From Eubacteriales bacterium (GTDB taxonomy: Bacteria > Bacillota > Clostridia > Lachnospirales > Lachnospiraceae), in the NCBI GenBank assembly GCA_030524225.1, contig JAUNGV010000015.1:1-48388 (forward strand): a DNA stretch of 48,388 bases, given 5' to 3'. The notes below the pieces were generated by a model. It ran no database searches. It saw only the letters and a list, made by a program, of their open reading frames with translations, and was not told the DNA's origin. Positions 24,888 to 33,547 of this stretch are shown here, piece by piece. The first letter of the stretch is position 1, and each line of letters opens with the position of its first letter. The position numbers were made by a program, and so were the translations under genes.

Positions 24888-26819
24888 TCACTGCCCGTTC
24901 CCGGATGCGTCCGCCGCCTCCAGCCACAGCACTGCATCCGCGTCCGACGGCATTCTCCAGTCTCCCCGGGGCGAGAGCGCCACGGAACCGACCTTGGGGC
25001 CGTCCGGCAGACAGGATCGCTTGAACTGCTGGGAGAAAAAGCGCCGGCAGAACGTCTTTTCCCATCTGCGGATCGTCTCCGCATCGTACATTCCCTCAAA
25101 AGCAGCGCAGGCCAGCCGGTAAATCTTGTCCGGCGAAAAGCCGCACCGCACCATATAGTACAGGAAGAAATCGTGCAGCTCATACGGTCCGACGAGATCC
25201 TCCGTCTTCTGTGAAATCATGCCGTCCTGCGTGGGGGGCAGCAGCTCCGGGCTGACCGGCGTATCCAGAATATCCCGCAGCACCGCCGCCAGCTCCTGCT
25301 CCTTCGCCCTGTCCGCCGCATACGAGACGAGATGGCGCACCAGCGTCTTGGGCACTCCCACGTTGACGCCGTACATCGACATATGATCCCCGTTGTACGT
25401 CGCCCAGCCCAGCGCCAGTTCCGACATATCCCCCGTTCCGATCACCAGACCGTTCGTCTGGTTCGCCAGATCCATCAGCACCTGCGTCCGTTCCCTCGCC
25501 TGTCCGTTCTCATACGTCACATCGTGAACGGCCGGATCGTGTCCGATATCGGCGAAGTGGCGCGTCACCGACTCTCTGATGTCCACTTCCCGCAGCGTCG
25601 CGCCCAGCGCCCGCGTCAGATCGCAGGCATTCCGGTACGTCCGCCCCGTCGTTCCGAAGCAGGGCATCGTCACTGCCAGAATATTCTCCCGGCCGATTCC
25701 CAGAATATCAAAGGCCCGCGCCGTCACCAGCAGCGCCAGCGTCGAATCCAGACCGCCGGAAATTCCCAGCACCGCCGAGCGCAGCCCCGTGTGCGCATAA
25801 CGCTTCGCGAGTCCATGCGCCTGAATGTTCAGAATCTCCTCGCACCGCCTCTCCCGCAGCCTGCGGTCAGAGGGCACGAAGGGTCTCGGATCGAAGCGAC
25901 GCGTCAGCGCCGTCTCTCTTCTCTCCATATGCACCGGGATCTCCCGGTACCCCGCCTCCTGCGGATCGAGAGCGCGGAAGGTGCTCATCCGCCTTCTCTC
26001 CGTGAGCAGCCTCTGCACATCGATCTCCGCGTACACAATGCCGTTTTCAAACCGGCGGCTCTGGGCGAGAATCGTCCCGTTTTCCAGAATCAGATCGTGT
26101 CCGCCGAACACGAGATCCTGCGTGGATTCCCCCACGCCGCAGCTGGCGTACACATAGCCGCTGATCGTGCGGGCGCTGACGCCCGTAAGGAGGGCGCGCC
26201 GGTAATCGTCCTTGCCGATGGTCTCATTCGAACCGGAGAGATTGACGAGAACCACTGCCCCCGCCATCGCGTGCGCAATGTCCGGCGCATCCGGCACCCA
26301 GACATCCTCACACAGTTCGCAGGCCACGCACAGTCCCTCGATGGCATCGACGGAAAACAGGAGCTTCGTGCCAAACGGAACGCTCTCCCCATCGATCACA
26401 ATCTCCCGCGCCCACTCCGGCCCCGGCGCGAAGTGGCGTCCTTCATAGAATTCCGCATAGGTTGGAAGAAACCGCTTGGGCACCAGTCCCAGCAGACGTC
26501 CGTTCTGGATCGCCGCCGCCGCATTGTAGAGTTTGCCCCCCACGGAGAGCGGAAGTCCCACGAAGACCAGCGCCTGTGTTCCCGCGGTGTGAGCCGTCAC
26601 CTCCCGCAGCGCCTGCCGAGCCCCTGCCAGCAGCGTTTCCTGTAAAAAGAGATCCTGGCACGTATATCCCGTCAGGCACAGTTCCGGAAACACGATCAGC
26701 CCCGCTCCCGCCGCCTGCGCCTCGTCGATCGCCTCGATGATTCTCTGTGTATTGTAGTGCGGATCAGCCACCCTGACATCAGGCGTAACCGCCGCCGCTT
26801 TGAAAAATCCGTGCCGCAT
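24888..26819 (-). CDS. nadE: glutamine-dependent NAD+ synthetase
   Basis: Last step of NAD synthesis: amidation of deaminated NAD+ using ammonia made from glutamine. The 643-residue chain has an N-terminal nitrilase-like glutaminase domain (about 1-290; Glu in IVFPELCLTGY, Cys in CELCEDVW) and a C-terminal synthetase with the ATP P-loop SGGLDSTLALL near 350. The long two-domain form is complete. The ATG at 26819 lies 12 bases after the hslO stop. An ADP/NAD-binding block GTGDMSELALGW is visible. It is in a same-strand run with hslO upstream and glnA downstream. Confidence 0.96.
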   Translation of the reverse strand: MRHGFFKAAAVTPDVRVADPHYNTQRIIEAIDEAQAAGAGLIVFPELCLTGYTCQDLFLQETLLAGARQALREVTAHTAGTQALVFVGLPLSVGGKLYNAAAAIQNGRLLGLVPKRFLPTYAEFYEGRHFAPGPEWAREIVIDGESVPFGTKLLFSVDAIEGLCVACELCEDVWVPDAPDIAHAMAGAVVLVNLSGSNETIGKDDYRRALLTGVSARTISGYVYASCGVGESTQDLVFGGHDLILENGTILAQSRRFENGIVYAEIDVQRLLTERRRMSTFRALDPQEAGYREIPVHMERRETALTRRFDPRPFVPSDRRLRERRCEEILNIQAHGLAKRYAHTGLRSAVLGISGGLDSTLALLVTARAFDILGIGRENILAVTMPCFGTTGRTYRNACDLTRALGATLREVDIRESVTRHFADIGHDPAVHDVTYENGQARERTQVLMDLANQTNGLVIGTGDMSELALGWATYNGDHMSMYGVNVGVPKTLVRHLVSYAADRAKEQELAAVLRDILDTPVSPELLPPTQDGMISQKTEDLVGPYELHDFFLYYMVRCGFSPDKIYRLACAAFEGMYDAETIRRWEKTFCRRFFSQQFKRSCLPDGPKVGSVALSPRGDWRMPSDADAVLWLEAADASGNGQ

Positions 26820-26831
26820 CCGTTCCTCCCG

Positions 26832-27734
26832 CTACTCGGCCTCCCGGAGCAGCGCTCCGATCTGTTCCGGCGTAAACACGTAGGGCTGGTTGCAGAAATG
26901 GCAGCGCAGCTCCACATCCTGGCCTTCGCTCTCCATCTTTTCCAGCTCCTGTCTGCCCATGCTCAGAAGCACCTTCTCCACCCTCTCCCTGCTGCAGTTG
27001 CAGGAGAACTTCACCGGCTTCCTGCGCGAGACATCGACCTTCATTCCCTCCATCGCGAGAATCAGAATCTCCTCCGGCGTCAGTCCGCTTTCCAGCAGAT
27101 TCGTGATCTGCGGAAGCTGCGCGAGATTTCTCTCCAGCTTCGCCGTCGTCTCCTCCTTCGCAAAAGGCATCATCTGAATAATGAAGCCGCCGGCCTGGCG
27201 CACCGTGTTGTCCCTGCTCATCAGAACGCCCAGGCTGACCGCCGAGGGCACCTGCTCCGAGGAGGCAAAATACCATGTCAGATCGTCCGCGATCTCTCCG
27301 GTCTGCAGTGTGACGGTGCCGACATAGGGATCTTTGAGCCCCAGATCGCTGATGACGCTGAGTGTTCCGTGTCCGACAATCCCGCCCACGTCCAGCTTGT
27401 GCTTCTCATTGGGAGGCAGAATCGCCATGGGATTGTTCGCGTATCCCTTCACCTCGCCGCGATTGTTCGCCGTCACGATGAGACCGCCCACCGGACCGTC
27501 GCCGCTGATCTGCAGTGTAATCAGATCATCCGCGTTCTTGAGCATGCTGCCCATCATCACGCCGCCCGTCATCAGCCGTCCCAGCGCCGCCGTCACCACC
27601 GGACTCGTATTGTGCGCCTCCCGGGCCGCCTCCGTCAGCGCCCGTGTCGTCGCCGCAAACGCCCGCACCTGCGGCTCTCCCTTATCATTCGGCGCCGCCG
27701 TCGCCTGTATCATATAATCTTCATATCCGCCCAT
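26832..27734 (-). CDS. hslO: redox-regulated chaperone Hsp33
   Basis: Holdase chaperone that turns on when oxidation releases its zinc. The 300-residue protein has the standard N-terminal core (DYMIQATAA, GDGPVGGL, GYANNP) and the C-terminal switch with CNC followed by CHFC about 30 residues later. ATG 27734 is preferred because GGAGG lies five bases before it; a GTG 12 bases upstream is possible. It lies between the methyltransferase gene and nadE. Confidence 0.95.
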   Translation of the reverse strand: MGGYEDYMIQATAAPNDKGEPQVRAFAATTRALTEAAREAHNTSPVVTAALGRLMTGGVMMGSMLKNADDLITLQISGDGPVGGLIVTANNRGEVKGYANNPMAILPPNEKHKLDVGGIVGHGTLSVISDLGLKDPYVGTVTLQTGEIADDLTWYFASSEQVPSAVSLGVLMSRDNTVRQAGGFIIQMMPFAKEETTAKLERNLAQLPQITNLLESGLTPEEILILAMEGMKVDVSRRKPVKFSCNCSRERVEKVLLSMGRQELEKMESEGQDVELRCHFCNQPYVFTPEQIGALLREAE

Positions 27735-27778
27735 CACTGCCTCCACTCTCCCGGACTGACCTGACGCGCCGGGCAGTC

Positions 27779-28774
27779 CTAGATCATCTTCCCGTTCTCA
27801 CGCACGACCGCCAGAATCCGCCCGCTCTTCTCATTCACGTCCCCGTGGGTGTCGCCGTCCACCGCCATCACCCAGATCAGGCCGGCCTGCTCCGCCGCCG
27901 CCCGCATCTCCTCCAGCGTGTAGCCGCGCTGATAGTGGGTCTCCGTGCTTCTGGAGAAAAGACCGCTCTCCGGCTCCTCTTTGAAAATCGTCACATCGTA
28001 CTCGTTGATGTTATCCTTCTCATAAAACCAGTTTTCCCAGATAAAGCTGCAGTGCTCCCTGTTCTCGGCGATCGTCGCATCCCCGATCATGTCCCGGTAT
28101 TTATAGACCGTATTAAAATCGAAAATAAAAATCCCCTGCGGGTACAGATACAGATTGACCTGACGGAACATCCGCACGAGATCCTCCGGCGTCAGCAGAT
28201 AGTTCACGCAGTCGCAGACGCTCACGAACGTCCCCGCCGTCCCGTACAGTTCAAAATCCCGCATATCCTGTTCCAGATACAGGGTATCCCGGAAAGCGGC
28301 GTCCCGCCGTTTCATCGCCAGTGCCAGCATATCCGCCGACGAATCAATTCCAATCATATCGTACCCGGCAGAGGCCAGAATCTCCGTCATCTTTCCCGTG
28401 CCGCATCCCAGATCCACCACGAGATTTCTCTCCGTCCGGAGAGATTCCTCCAACGGATGCCTTGCCGCGCTCTCTGTCCCCGTCTGTTCCTGTCCTTCCT
28501 GCGCAGCGGCTCTCTTCTCCTGTTCCGCCGCGGAGAACTGCTCCGCATGCGCCGCCAGCGGCATCACCGGAGTGCTCTCATCCGGACGCGGCAGCGATCT
28601 CGCCTTCTCCGGTCTGGAGATCCCGTACCGTCCGATCAGTTCCTCAATATAGGCCGCCCACTCCCGGTACGGAGTGTCCTCCATGAAAATATCGTAGACT
28701 TCGGCAAAGGTGGTATACTCATTCTCTCCGCCGCAGTATTCAATTTCCTGATTTTCCATCTCCGTATCGTTCAT
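27779..28774 (-). CDS. class I SAM-dependent methyltransferase with inserted linker
   Basis: A 331-residue methyltransferase of unknown substrate. An N-terminal lid (AEVYDIFMEDTPYREWA) is followed by the SAM-binding motif VVDLGCGTGKMTE near residue 120 and acidic motif GIDSSADML. Between them, residues about 50-112 are an Ala/Glu/Gln-rich hydrophilic stretch absent from relatives I know, in which the lid normally runs straight into motif I. The later VCDCVNYLL and IFDFNTVYKY blocks are typical of small-molecule methyltransferases. ATG 28774 follows TGGAGG. It is in a same-strand run with a membrane export gene upstream and hslO downstream. Confidence 0.87.
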   Translation of the reverse strand: MNDTEMENQEIEYCGGENEYTTFAEVYDIFMEDTPYREWAAYIEELIGRYGISRPEKARSLPRPDESTPVMPLAAHAEQFSAAEQEKRAAAQEGQEQTGTESAARHPLEESLRTERNLVVDLGCGTGKMTEILASAGYDMIGIDSSADMLALAMKRRDAAFRDTLYLEQDMRDFELYGTAGTFVSVCDCVNYLLTPEDLVRMFRQVNLYLYPQGIFIFDFNTVYKYRDMIGDATIAENREHCSFIWENWFYEKDNINEYDVTIFKEEPESGLFSRSTETHYQRGYTLEEMRAAAEQAGLIWVMAVDGDTHGDVNEKSGRILAVVRENGKMI

Positions 28775-28869
28775 ATCCGCCTCCATGCCATGCCGCGCCC
28801 TGTCCGCGGCTCTGCGGGCAGAAAGCCGCGCAGACGTGCTTCCTTCCCATCACAAGCCGACATCCTGCG

Positions 28870-29370
28870 TCATCCCAGCACGTTTGCCAGCAGTCCGTAG
28901 GAGAAAATCGACATCAGCACCGTCGCCAACAGCACACCGAGCAGACACGCGACCGTCGCCTTCTTGATATCGATCTCCAGCAGGGACGCGACCAGCGACC
29001 CCGTCCACGCTCCGGTTCCGGGAAGCGGAATCCCCACGAAAAGAAGCAGTCCCCAGAACTCTCCGTTCTTCATCCCGTCGCTCTTGTTCATCGCCCGCTT
29101 TTCCAGTTTCTCGATCAGGGGGCGGAAGATCTTAAAGCGCTTCATCCACGCGAAAATCTTCTTGATAAACAGCAGGATAAAAGGAATCGGAAGCACATTC
29201 CCGAGCACACACAGCGGAATCGCCTGCCACATATCCACCTTGAGCAGAGAAGCCACGATCAGCCCTCCCCGGCACTCCAGAATCGGCAGCAGCGAGACGA
29301 TGAACACCACCGCCTGCGCCGAAATATACTGTCCCAGCGTATCCGCAAACCATACCGCCAAACTTTCCAT
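28870..29370 (-). CDS. small multidrug export family membrane protein (COG2426)
   Basis: A 166-residue membrane protein with about four hydrophobic segments. Two Pro/Gly-rich re-entrant-like motifs (GGLIVASL and PLPGTGAWTGSLVASLLEID) resemble each other, as in the DedA-like superfamily. The family is named putative small multi-drug export, but transport has not been shown as far as I know. A perfect 8-bp hairpin (GCCGCAGC-TTA-GCTGCGGC) sits directly before its GGGAGG ribosome site, which might affect translation. It follows hisC by about 80 bases. Confidence 0.82.
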   Translation of the reverse strand: MESLAVWFADTLGQYISAQAVVFIVSLLPILECRGGLIVASLLKVDMWQAIPLCVLGNVLPIPFILLFIKKIFAWMKRFKIFRPLIEKLEKRAMNKSDGMKNGEFWGLLLFVGIPLPGTGAWTGSLVASLLEIDIKKATVACLLGVLLATVLMSIFSYGLLANVLG

Positions 29371-29381
29371 ATATACCTCCC

Positions 29382-29401
29382 GCCGCAGCTAAGCTGCGGC
29401 T
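29382..29401 (-). other. hairpin touching the ribosome-binding site of the COG2426 gene
   Basis: GCCGCAGC, TTA, GCTGCGGC, immediately followed by GGGAGG. No T run, so not a terminator. Confidence 0.6.
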
Positions 29402-29453
29402 CTGTGAGCAGAAATCCGCGCGGGCGGTTTCTGCGATACCATCGCGAAGCGCA

Positions 29454-30533
29454 TCACACGCCCCGCACGATCTCTTCCAGCGCCCTCGTCACCGCTTCCA
29501 TCTGCTCCGGCGTTCCGATGGTGATGCGCAGGTAATCGCCGATACGCGGCCGGTTCCAGTGGCGCACACAGATCCTGCGCTCCCGGAGCGCCGCAAAAAG
29601 CTGCTCTCCTGCGATGTCCGGATGTCTGGCAAACACAAAATTCGCCTTCGACTCCGGGAATTCAAAGCCCATCCGGCGCAGGTTCTCCTGAAACTTCTCC
29701 CGCTCCGACACGATCCGTCCCGTAATCTCCTGAAAATAAGCCTCGTCCCGCACCGCCTCTGTGCCGAGCAGAATCGAGGGCAGATTGATCGTATACGAGT
29801 TAAAGGAGAATTTGACGTCCTTCAAAAACCGGATCAGCGCCGGTGAGCCCATCGCGTAGCCGATCCGCATCCCCGCCATGGCCCGGGACTTGGAGAAGGT
29901 CTGCACGACGAGAAGATTCTCATACTTCCTGATCAGCGGCAGAGCGCTCTGCGCGCCGAAATCCACATAAGCCTCATCGACGATCACAACGCAGTCGGGA
30001 TTGCCCGCCACGATCCGCTCAATCGTCTCCTGAGATTCCTCCACGCCGGTCGGGGCGTTCGGATTCGGGAAAATAATGCCGCCGAAGCGCCTTCCGGCCT
30101 GTTCCGGCAGATAGTCCTCCGGGCGCAGTCTGAAATCCGGCGTCAGCGGCGCCGTCTCATAGGGAATCCTGTAGAGCGATGCCCACACATCGTAAAACGA
30201 ATAGGTGATATCCGGAAACCGGATCGGCTCCTCTCCGTTGAAAAATGTGAGAAAGCACATCGCCAGCACATCATCTGAGCCGTTTCCGACAAAAATCTGA
30301 TCCCGGGAGAGTCCGTAGCGCAGACACAGCGCCTCCTCGAGGGGCGCGGCGTTCATATCCGGATAGAGACGCAGTCTTGCGCTCTCCTCTGCCAGCGTCT
30401 GCGCCGCCCTCGCCACACCGGGCGCCGGCGGATACGGGCATTCGTTCGTATTCAGTTTAATGATCTGCGGATCCGACGGCTGCTCTCCCGCCACATACGG
30501 CTCCACAAGACGCACATTCTTTTTCCATGACAT
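29454..30533 (-). CDS. hisC: histidinol-phosphate aminotransferase
   Basis: PLP enzyme of histidine synthesis that converts imidazole-acetol phosphate to histidinol phosphate. The 359 residues match the family. KLNTNECPYPP opens the fold, NPNAPTG binds cofactor, and the PLP lysine lies in FSKSRAMAGMRIG. No other his gene is adjacent. It begins 42 bases after the ABC ATPase gene, and its ribosome-binding site is poor (AAGAGGA, about 14 bases away). The subfamily also acts on aromatic amino acids, so an alternative aminotransferase role is possible. Confidence 0.9.
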   Translation of the reverse strand: MSWKKNVRLVEPYVAGEQPSDPQIIKLNTNECPYPPAPGVARAAQTLAEESARLRLYPDMNAAPLEEALCLRYGLSRDQIFVGNGSDDVLAMCFLTFFNGEEPIRFPDITYSFYDVWASLYRIPYETAPLTPDFRLRPEDYLPEQAGRRFGGIIFPNPNAPTGVEESQETIERIVAGNPDCVVIVDEAYVDFGAQSALPLIRKYENLLVVQTFSKSRAMAGMRIGYAMGSPALIRFLKDVKFSFNSYTINLPSILLGTEAVRDEAYFQEITGRIVSEREKFQENLRRMGFEFPESKANFVFARHPDIAGEQLFAALRERRICVRHWNRPRIGDYLRITIGTPEQMEAVTRALEEIVRGV

Positions 30534-30575
30534 GATGATTTCTGTGTCCTCTTTGCTTCATTGATTTTACTTCTT

Positions 30576-31298
30576 CTACAGCACCTTGGAGAGGAAATCC
30601 TTCAGCCGGTCGCACTGCGGATTCGCAAAAAACTCCTGCGGCGTGTTCTCCTCCATGATAATCCCTTCATCCATGAAGAGCACCTTCGTCGCCACCTCCC
30701 GGGCAAATCCCATCTCATGGGTCACGACGACCATTGTCATGCCGCTCTCCGCCAACTCCTTCATGACTTCGAGCACTTCTCCGACCATCTCCGGATCGAG
30801 GGCGCTCGTCGGCTCGTCAAAGAGCATGACCTCCGGGTTCATCGCCAGAGAGCGAACGATTGCGATTCGCTGCTTCTGGCCGCCCGAGAGCTGCGCCGGA
30901 TACGCATCCGCCTTATCGGTCAGATTCACGCGGGCGAGGAGCTGCAGCGCTTTCTCCTTCGCCTCGTCTTTCTTCATCAGACCAAGCTTCGTCGGCGCCA
31001 GCGTGATATTCTCCATAATCGTCAGGTTGTTAAAGAGATTGAAATGCTGGAACACCATCCCCATCCGCTGACGGATCTTGTTGATGTCCGTTTTGGGATC
31101 CGTGATACACGTATCCTCCAGCCAGATTTCCCCGCTGGTAGGCTGCTCCAGCAGATTCAGGCAGCGCAGGAATGTGCTCTTTCCCGAGCCGGAGGGACCG
31201 ATGATGACGATCTTTTCCCCTTTTTCAATCTTGTAGTCAATGCCGCGCAGGACATGGTTTTCATTGAACTGCTTGTGCAGGTCTTTAACGGTAATCAC
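30576..31298 (-). CDS. amino acid ABC transporter ATP-binding protein
   Basis: ATPase of a polar or basic amino-acid importer, 240 residues, GlnQ/ArtP-like. Walker [10 protein letters not shown] near 35-43, the Q-loop region with MVFQHFNLF, signature LSGGQKQRI and Walker [12 protein letters not shown] are intact. It overlaps the 3' end of the permease gene by 14 bases, indicating coupled translation. The arginine-type operator upstream of the transporter points to arginine or a related amino acid. Confidence 0.94.
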   Translation of the reverse strand: MITVKDLHKQFNENHVLRGIDYKIEKGEKIVIIGPSGSGKSTFLRCLNLLEQPTSGEIWLEDTCITDPKTDINKIRQRMGMVFQHFNLFNNLTIMENITLAPTKLGLMKKDEAKEKALQLLARVNLTDKADAYPAQLSGGQKQRIAIVRSLAMNPEVMLFDEPTSALDPEMVGEVLEVMKELAESGMTMVVVTHEMGFAREVATKVLFMDEGIIMEENTPQEFFANPQCDRLKDFLSKVL

Positions 31299-31986
31299 CT
31301 TTGCGCAACCTCCTCTCCAGTTTGCCGAACAGTACGGTCAGGATCTTAATCACCACCAGATAAATCACCGCCGCCCCGATCAGAGGCATGAACGCCTCGT
31401 AGGTGCGGGAGGAGATCTGGTTCGCCACGCGCGTCAGATCAGACAGCCCGACGTAGCCCACGATAGCCGTCTCCTTCAGCAGGGTAATGAACTCGTTGCA
31501 GATCGGCGGCAGCGCGTTCTTAAACGCCTGCGGCAGCACGATATAGCGCATCGTCTGAATCCGGGAGAGCCCGACGCTGCGTCCCGCCTCCGTCTGTCCC
31601 GGATCGACGGCGAGAATCCCCGCGCGGATAATCTCCGCGACGTACGCCCCGCTGTTGATTCCAAATGAAAGACTTGCGACGAGCAGACCGTTCTGCGAGC
31701 TCTTCATAATCACAAACCACATAATCAAAAGCTGCAGCACCGTCGGCGTCCCGCGGATGATGTCGATGTAGATATTCGCGATCACCGACAGAACCGTTCC
31801 CCTGCCGTTTTTCCCCGTCGTCAGCTTCATCAGCGCGATCACCGTTCCGATCACGATACCCAGAACCGCTGCAAACACCGCGATCTCCAGCGTCATTCCG
31901 AGCCCTTCAAAATAGAGTTTCCACCGGTCCCCTGTGATAAAGGCGGCGACAAACTTTTCCTGCACTTCTGCAAACCACTCAGCCAT
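31285..31986 (-). CDS. amino acid ABC transporter permease
   Basis: Membrane channel of the importer, 233 residues, with about five helices and the EAA loop [21 protein letters not shown] that docks the ATPase. The ATG at 31986 follows GGGAGAGGA; the upstream open frame is not coding. It lies between the binding-protein gene (about 300 bases upstream, with a hairpin and an internal promoter in between) and the ATPase gene. Confidence 0.94.
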   Translation of the reverse strand: MAEWFAEVQEKFVAAFITGDRWKLYFEGLGMTLEIAVFAAVLGIVIGTVIALMKLTTGKNGRGTVLSVIANIYIDIIRGTPTVLQLLIMWFVIMKSSQNGLLVASLSFGINSGAYVAEIIRAGILAVDPGQTEAGRSVGLSRIQTMRYIVLPQAFKNALPPICNEFITLLKETAIVGYVGLSDLTRVANQISSRTYEAFMPLIGAAVIYLVVIKILTVLFGKLERRLRKGDYR

Positions 31987-32109
31987 AGAAGTCGTCCTCT
32001 CCCTCAAAATAATGTGCACGGCGGGCCGCGTCAGCGACATTCTTCCATGCCGCCGCAGTGCGATCCCCGCGGCGCGTTTTTGTCTCATAGGACGTACTTC
32101 TCTATGATG

Positions 32110-32152
32110 AAAAAAACAAACCGCAGAGACGCGCTCGCGCCCCCACGGTCTG
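32110..32152 (-). terminator. terminator-like hairpin between binding-protein and permease genes
   Basis: CAGACCG pairs with CGGTTTG around an imperfect GC-rich inner helix, then TTTTTTT on the minus strand. It probably limits read-through so that the binding protein is made in excess over the membrane parts. Confidence 0.7.
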
Positions 32153-32153
32153 T

Positions 32154-32200
32154 ATTATACTTGCTTTGTGATATTCCGACAAGTTAAATTGCATATTTAA
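32154..32200 (-). promoter_or_regulatory. internal promoter ahead of the permease gene
   Basis: TTGTCG (32182-32177), 17 bases, perfect TATAAT (32159-32154). The predicted start point falls inside the 5' arm of the adjacent terminator hairpin, so such transcripts would escape it. TTAAAT and ATTTAA flank TGCAT at 32184-32200, just upstream of the -35 box, a possible operator. Confidence 0.6.
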
Positions 32201-32283
32201 TCGCCTGCCGCCGCTTCTTTAAGCCGGGATCCCGGACCACTCTTTAACAGCAGCTTCTCCGGCAGTTGCCGGAACACGCGGCA

Positions 32284-33267
32284 TTACTCCGCTGCAGAAG
32301 TTGCCTCAGCCGCTGCCTCCTCGGTCGTCTCATCTGCAGCAGCCTCAGTAGCTTCCTCAGAAGCCTCCTCGGTGGAAGCCGCCTCGTCCGAAGCGTCGCC
32401 TTCCTCGATGTACTGCGCTACGAGAGCGTCAAACGTGCCGTCCTCCTGCACCTCCGCGAGCGCCGCATTGATTGCATCCAGAAGCGCCGTATCTCCCTTC
32501 GGAACCGCAATCGCGTACTGCTCCACCGCGAAGCCGAAATCCTCTCCGTTTAATGCCTTCACGTCATCCGGGAACTTCTCCGCGAACACGCTCGCCGGAT
32601 TGCGGTCAACAATCACCGCGTCCAGCTTGCCGTTGATCAGGTCGTTGACTGCGTCTACTGCCTTGTTATAGGTTGCCGCCTCTGCGCCCTCGATGTCGTC
32701 CTCAATGATGAACTCACCGGTCGTGCCGAGCTGCGCACCGATCTTTAAGCCCTGTAAATCCTCGATCGTCGCGATCTCGGAATCCGCCGGAACGATCACG
32801 CTCTGTACCGCGTCATAGTAGGAATCAGAGAAATCAACGGATGCCTGACGTTCCTCGGTCACAGTCATGCCCGCGATCGCCACGTCGATCTTGGAACCGA
32901 TGGAGGTTACCAGAGAATCGAACTCCATGTTCTCCACCTGCACCTCAATGCCCATCTTCTCGCCGATCGCCTTGATCAGAGCGATGTCGAATCCGTCCGG
33001 CTCTCCGTCGTCGCCCACATACTCAAACGGCGGGAACTCCGCATTCGTTCCTACAGTCAGAACGCCCTCGGTCAGCGTCGTGAACGCCGCCGCTTCGTTC
33101 TCCTGCTCCTCGGAAGCCGCCTCTGCGGACGCCTCCGTGGTCTCCTCTGCAGCCGTCTCCGCCGCCGGAGCCTCAGTCGCGCTCTCCGTCGAAGACGCGG
33201 ACGAGCCGCACGCCATCAGCGACAGGCTCATCGCGCCTGCCAGTGCCAGTACCAGTGCTTTTTTCAT
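32284..33267 (-). CDS. amino acid ABC transporter substrate-binding lipoprotein
   Basis: Extracellular receptor of the importer, 327 residues, anchored by lipid. The signal peptide ends in the lipobox LMAC at residues 17-20. Residues 60-285 are the two-lobed family 3 binding domain: GTNAEFPPFEY, GFDIALIKAIGEKMG, DFSDSYY and the hinge region. Both ends are unusual. Residues 23-58 and 289-327 are nearly pure Ala/Glu/Thr/Ser. An N-terminal spacer is common in lipoproteins, but the C-terminal copy is not. ATG has an AGGAG site. The promoter upstream carries an arginine-type operator. Confidence 0.93.
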   Translation of the reverse strand: MKKALVLALAGAMSLSLMACGSSASSTESATEAPAAETAAEETTEASAEAASEEQENEAAAFTTLTEGVLTVGTNAEFPPFEYVGDDGEPDGFDIALIKAIGEKMGIEVQVENMEFDSLVTSIGSKIDVAIAGMTVTEERQASVDFSDSYYDAVQSVIVPADSEIATIEDLQGLKIGAQLGTTGEFIIEDDIEGAEAATYNKAVDAVNDLINGKLDAVIVDRNPASVFAEKFPDDVKALNGEDFGFAVEQYAIAVPKGDTALLDAINAALAEVQEDGTFDALVAQYIEEGDASDEAASTEEASEEATEAAADETTEEAAAEATSAAE

Positions 33268-33354
33268 AATGTTCTCCTCATTTCTGCGGCCTGCCGCCGG
33301 TTTCCCCGGGCGGCTTCTGCACCACTCCGTCCCCCGGAGGGCCGCTCTGTTTGA

Positions 33355-33546
33355 TTAAATATGTGTATTATATGCATTTTTATTCAAAAATGCAAGAGGG
33401 CGCAGAAGCGCCGCGGCGATGGCCGCAAGACAGAGAACCGAAAGTCCGTAGGCGGCTTTCTGCAAAGCAGTGCCTCCGTAAACCACGGTCAGCATCCCGA
33501 TTCCGCTTTCATTCTCCGGCAGAATAACCCGCGCCAGTCCCGGATG
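33355..33546 (-). pseudogene. C-terminal remnant of a third large membrane protein paralogue
   Basis: About 60 residues of frame (GLARVILPENESGIG, LTVVYGGTALQKAAYG, then a membrane helix) align with the end of the intact paralogue just upstream (GLVRVQLPEGGSGVE, ITVVYRKTNVQKAAYV). It starts two bases after the stop of that gene in another frame, and there is no start codon or ribosome site for it. It looks like the tail left by a deletion between tandem copies. Its last codons run into the promoter of the binding-protein gene. Confidence 0.75.
33367..33395 (-). promoter_or_regulatory. promoter of the amino acid ABC transporter with arginine-type operator
   Basis: TTGCAT (33395-33390), 17 bases, perfect TATAAT (33372-33367). 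The spacer contains TGAATAAAAATGCA, an exact match to the core of the Gram-positive ARG box as I recall it (CATGAATAAAAATKCAAK), and forms a palindrome with TGCATTTTT. An ArgR/AhrC-type repressor bound here would block RNA polymerase. Confidence 0.75.
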
Positions 33547-33547
33547 G

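Noticed and set aside
22830-25214. Very long open frame on the plus strand opposite glnA and the ANTAR gene
   Set aside because: Arg/His/Leu-rich translation with no family resemblance; it is the antisense of well-supported genes and arises from their GC-rich codon use.
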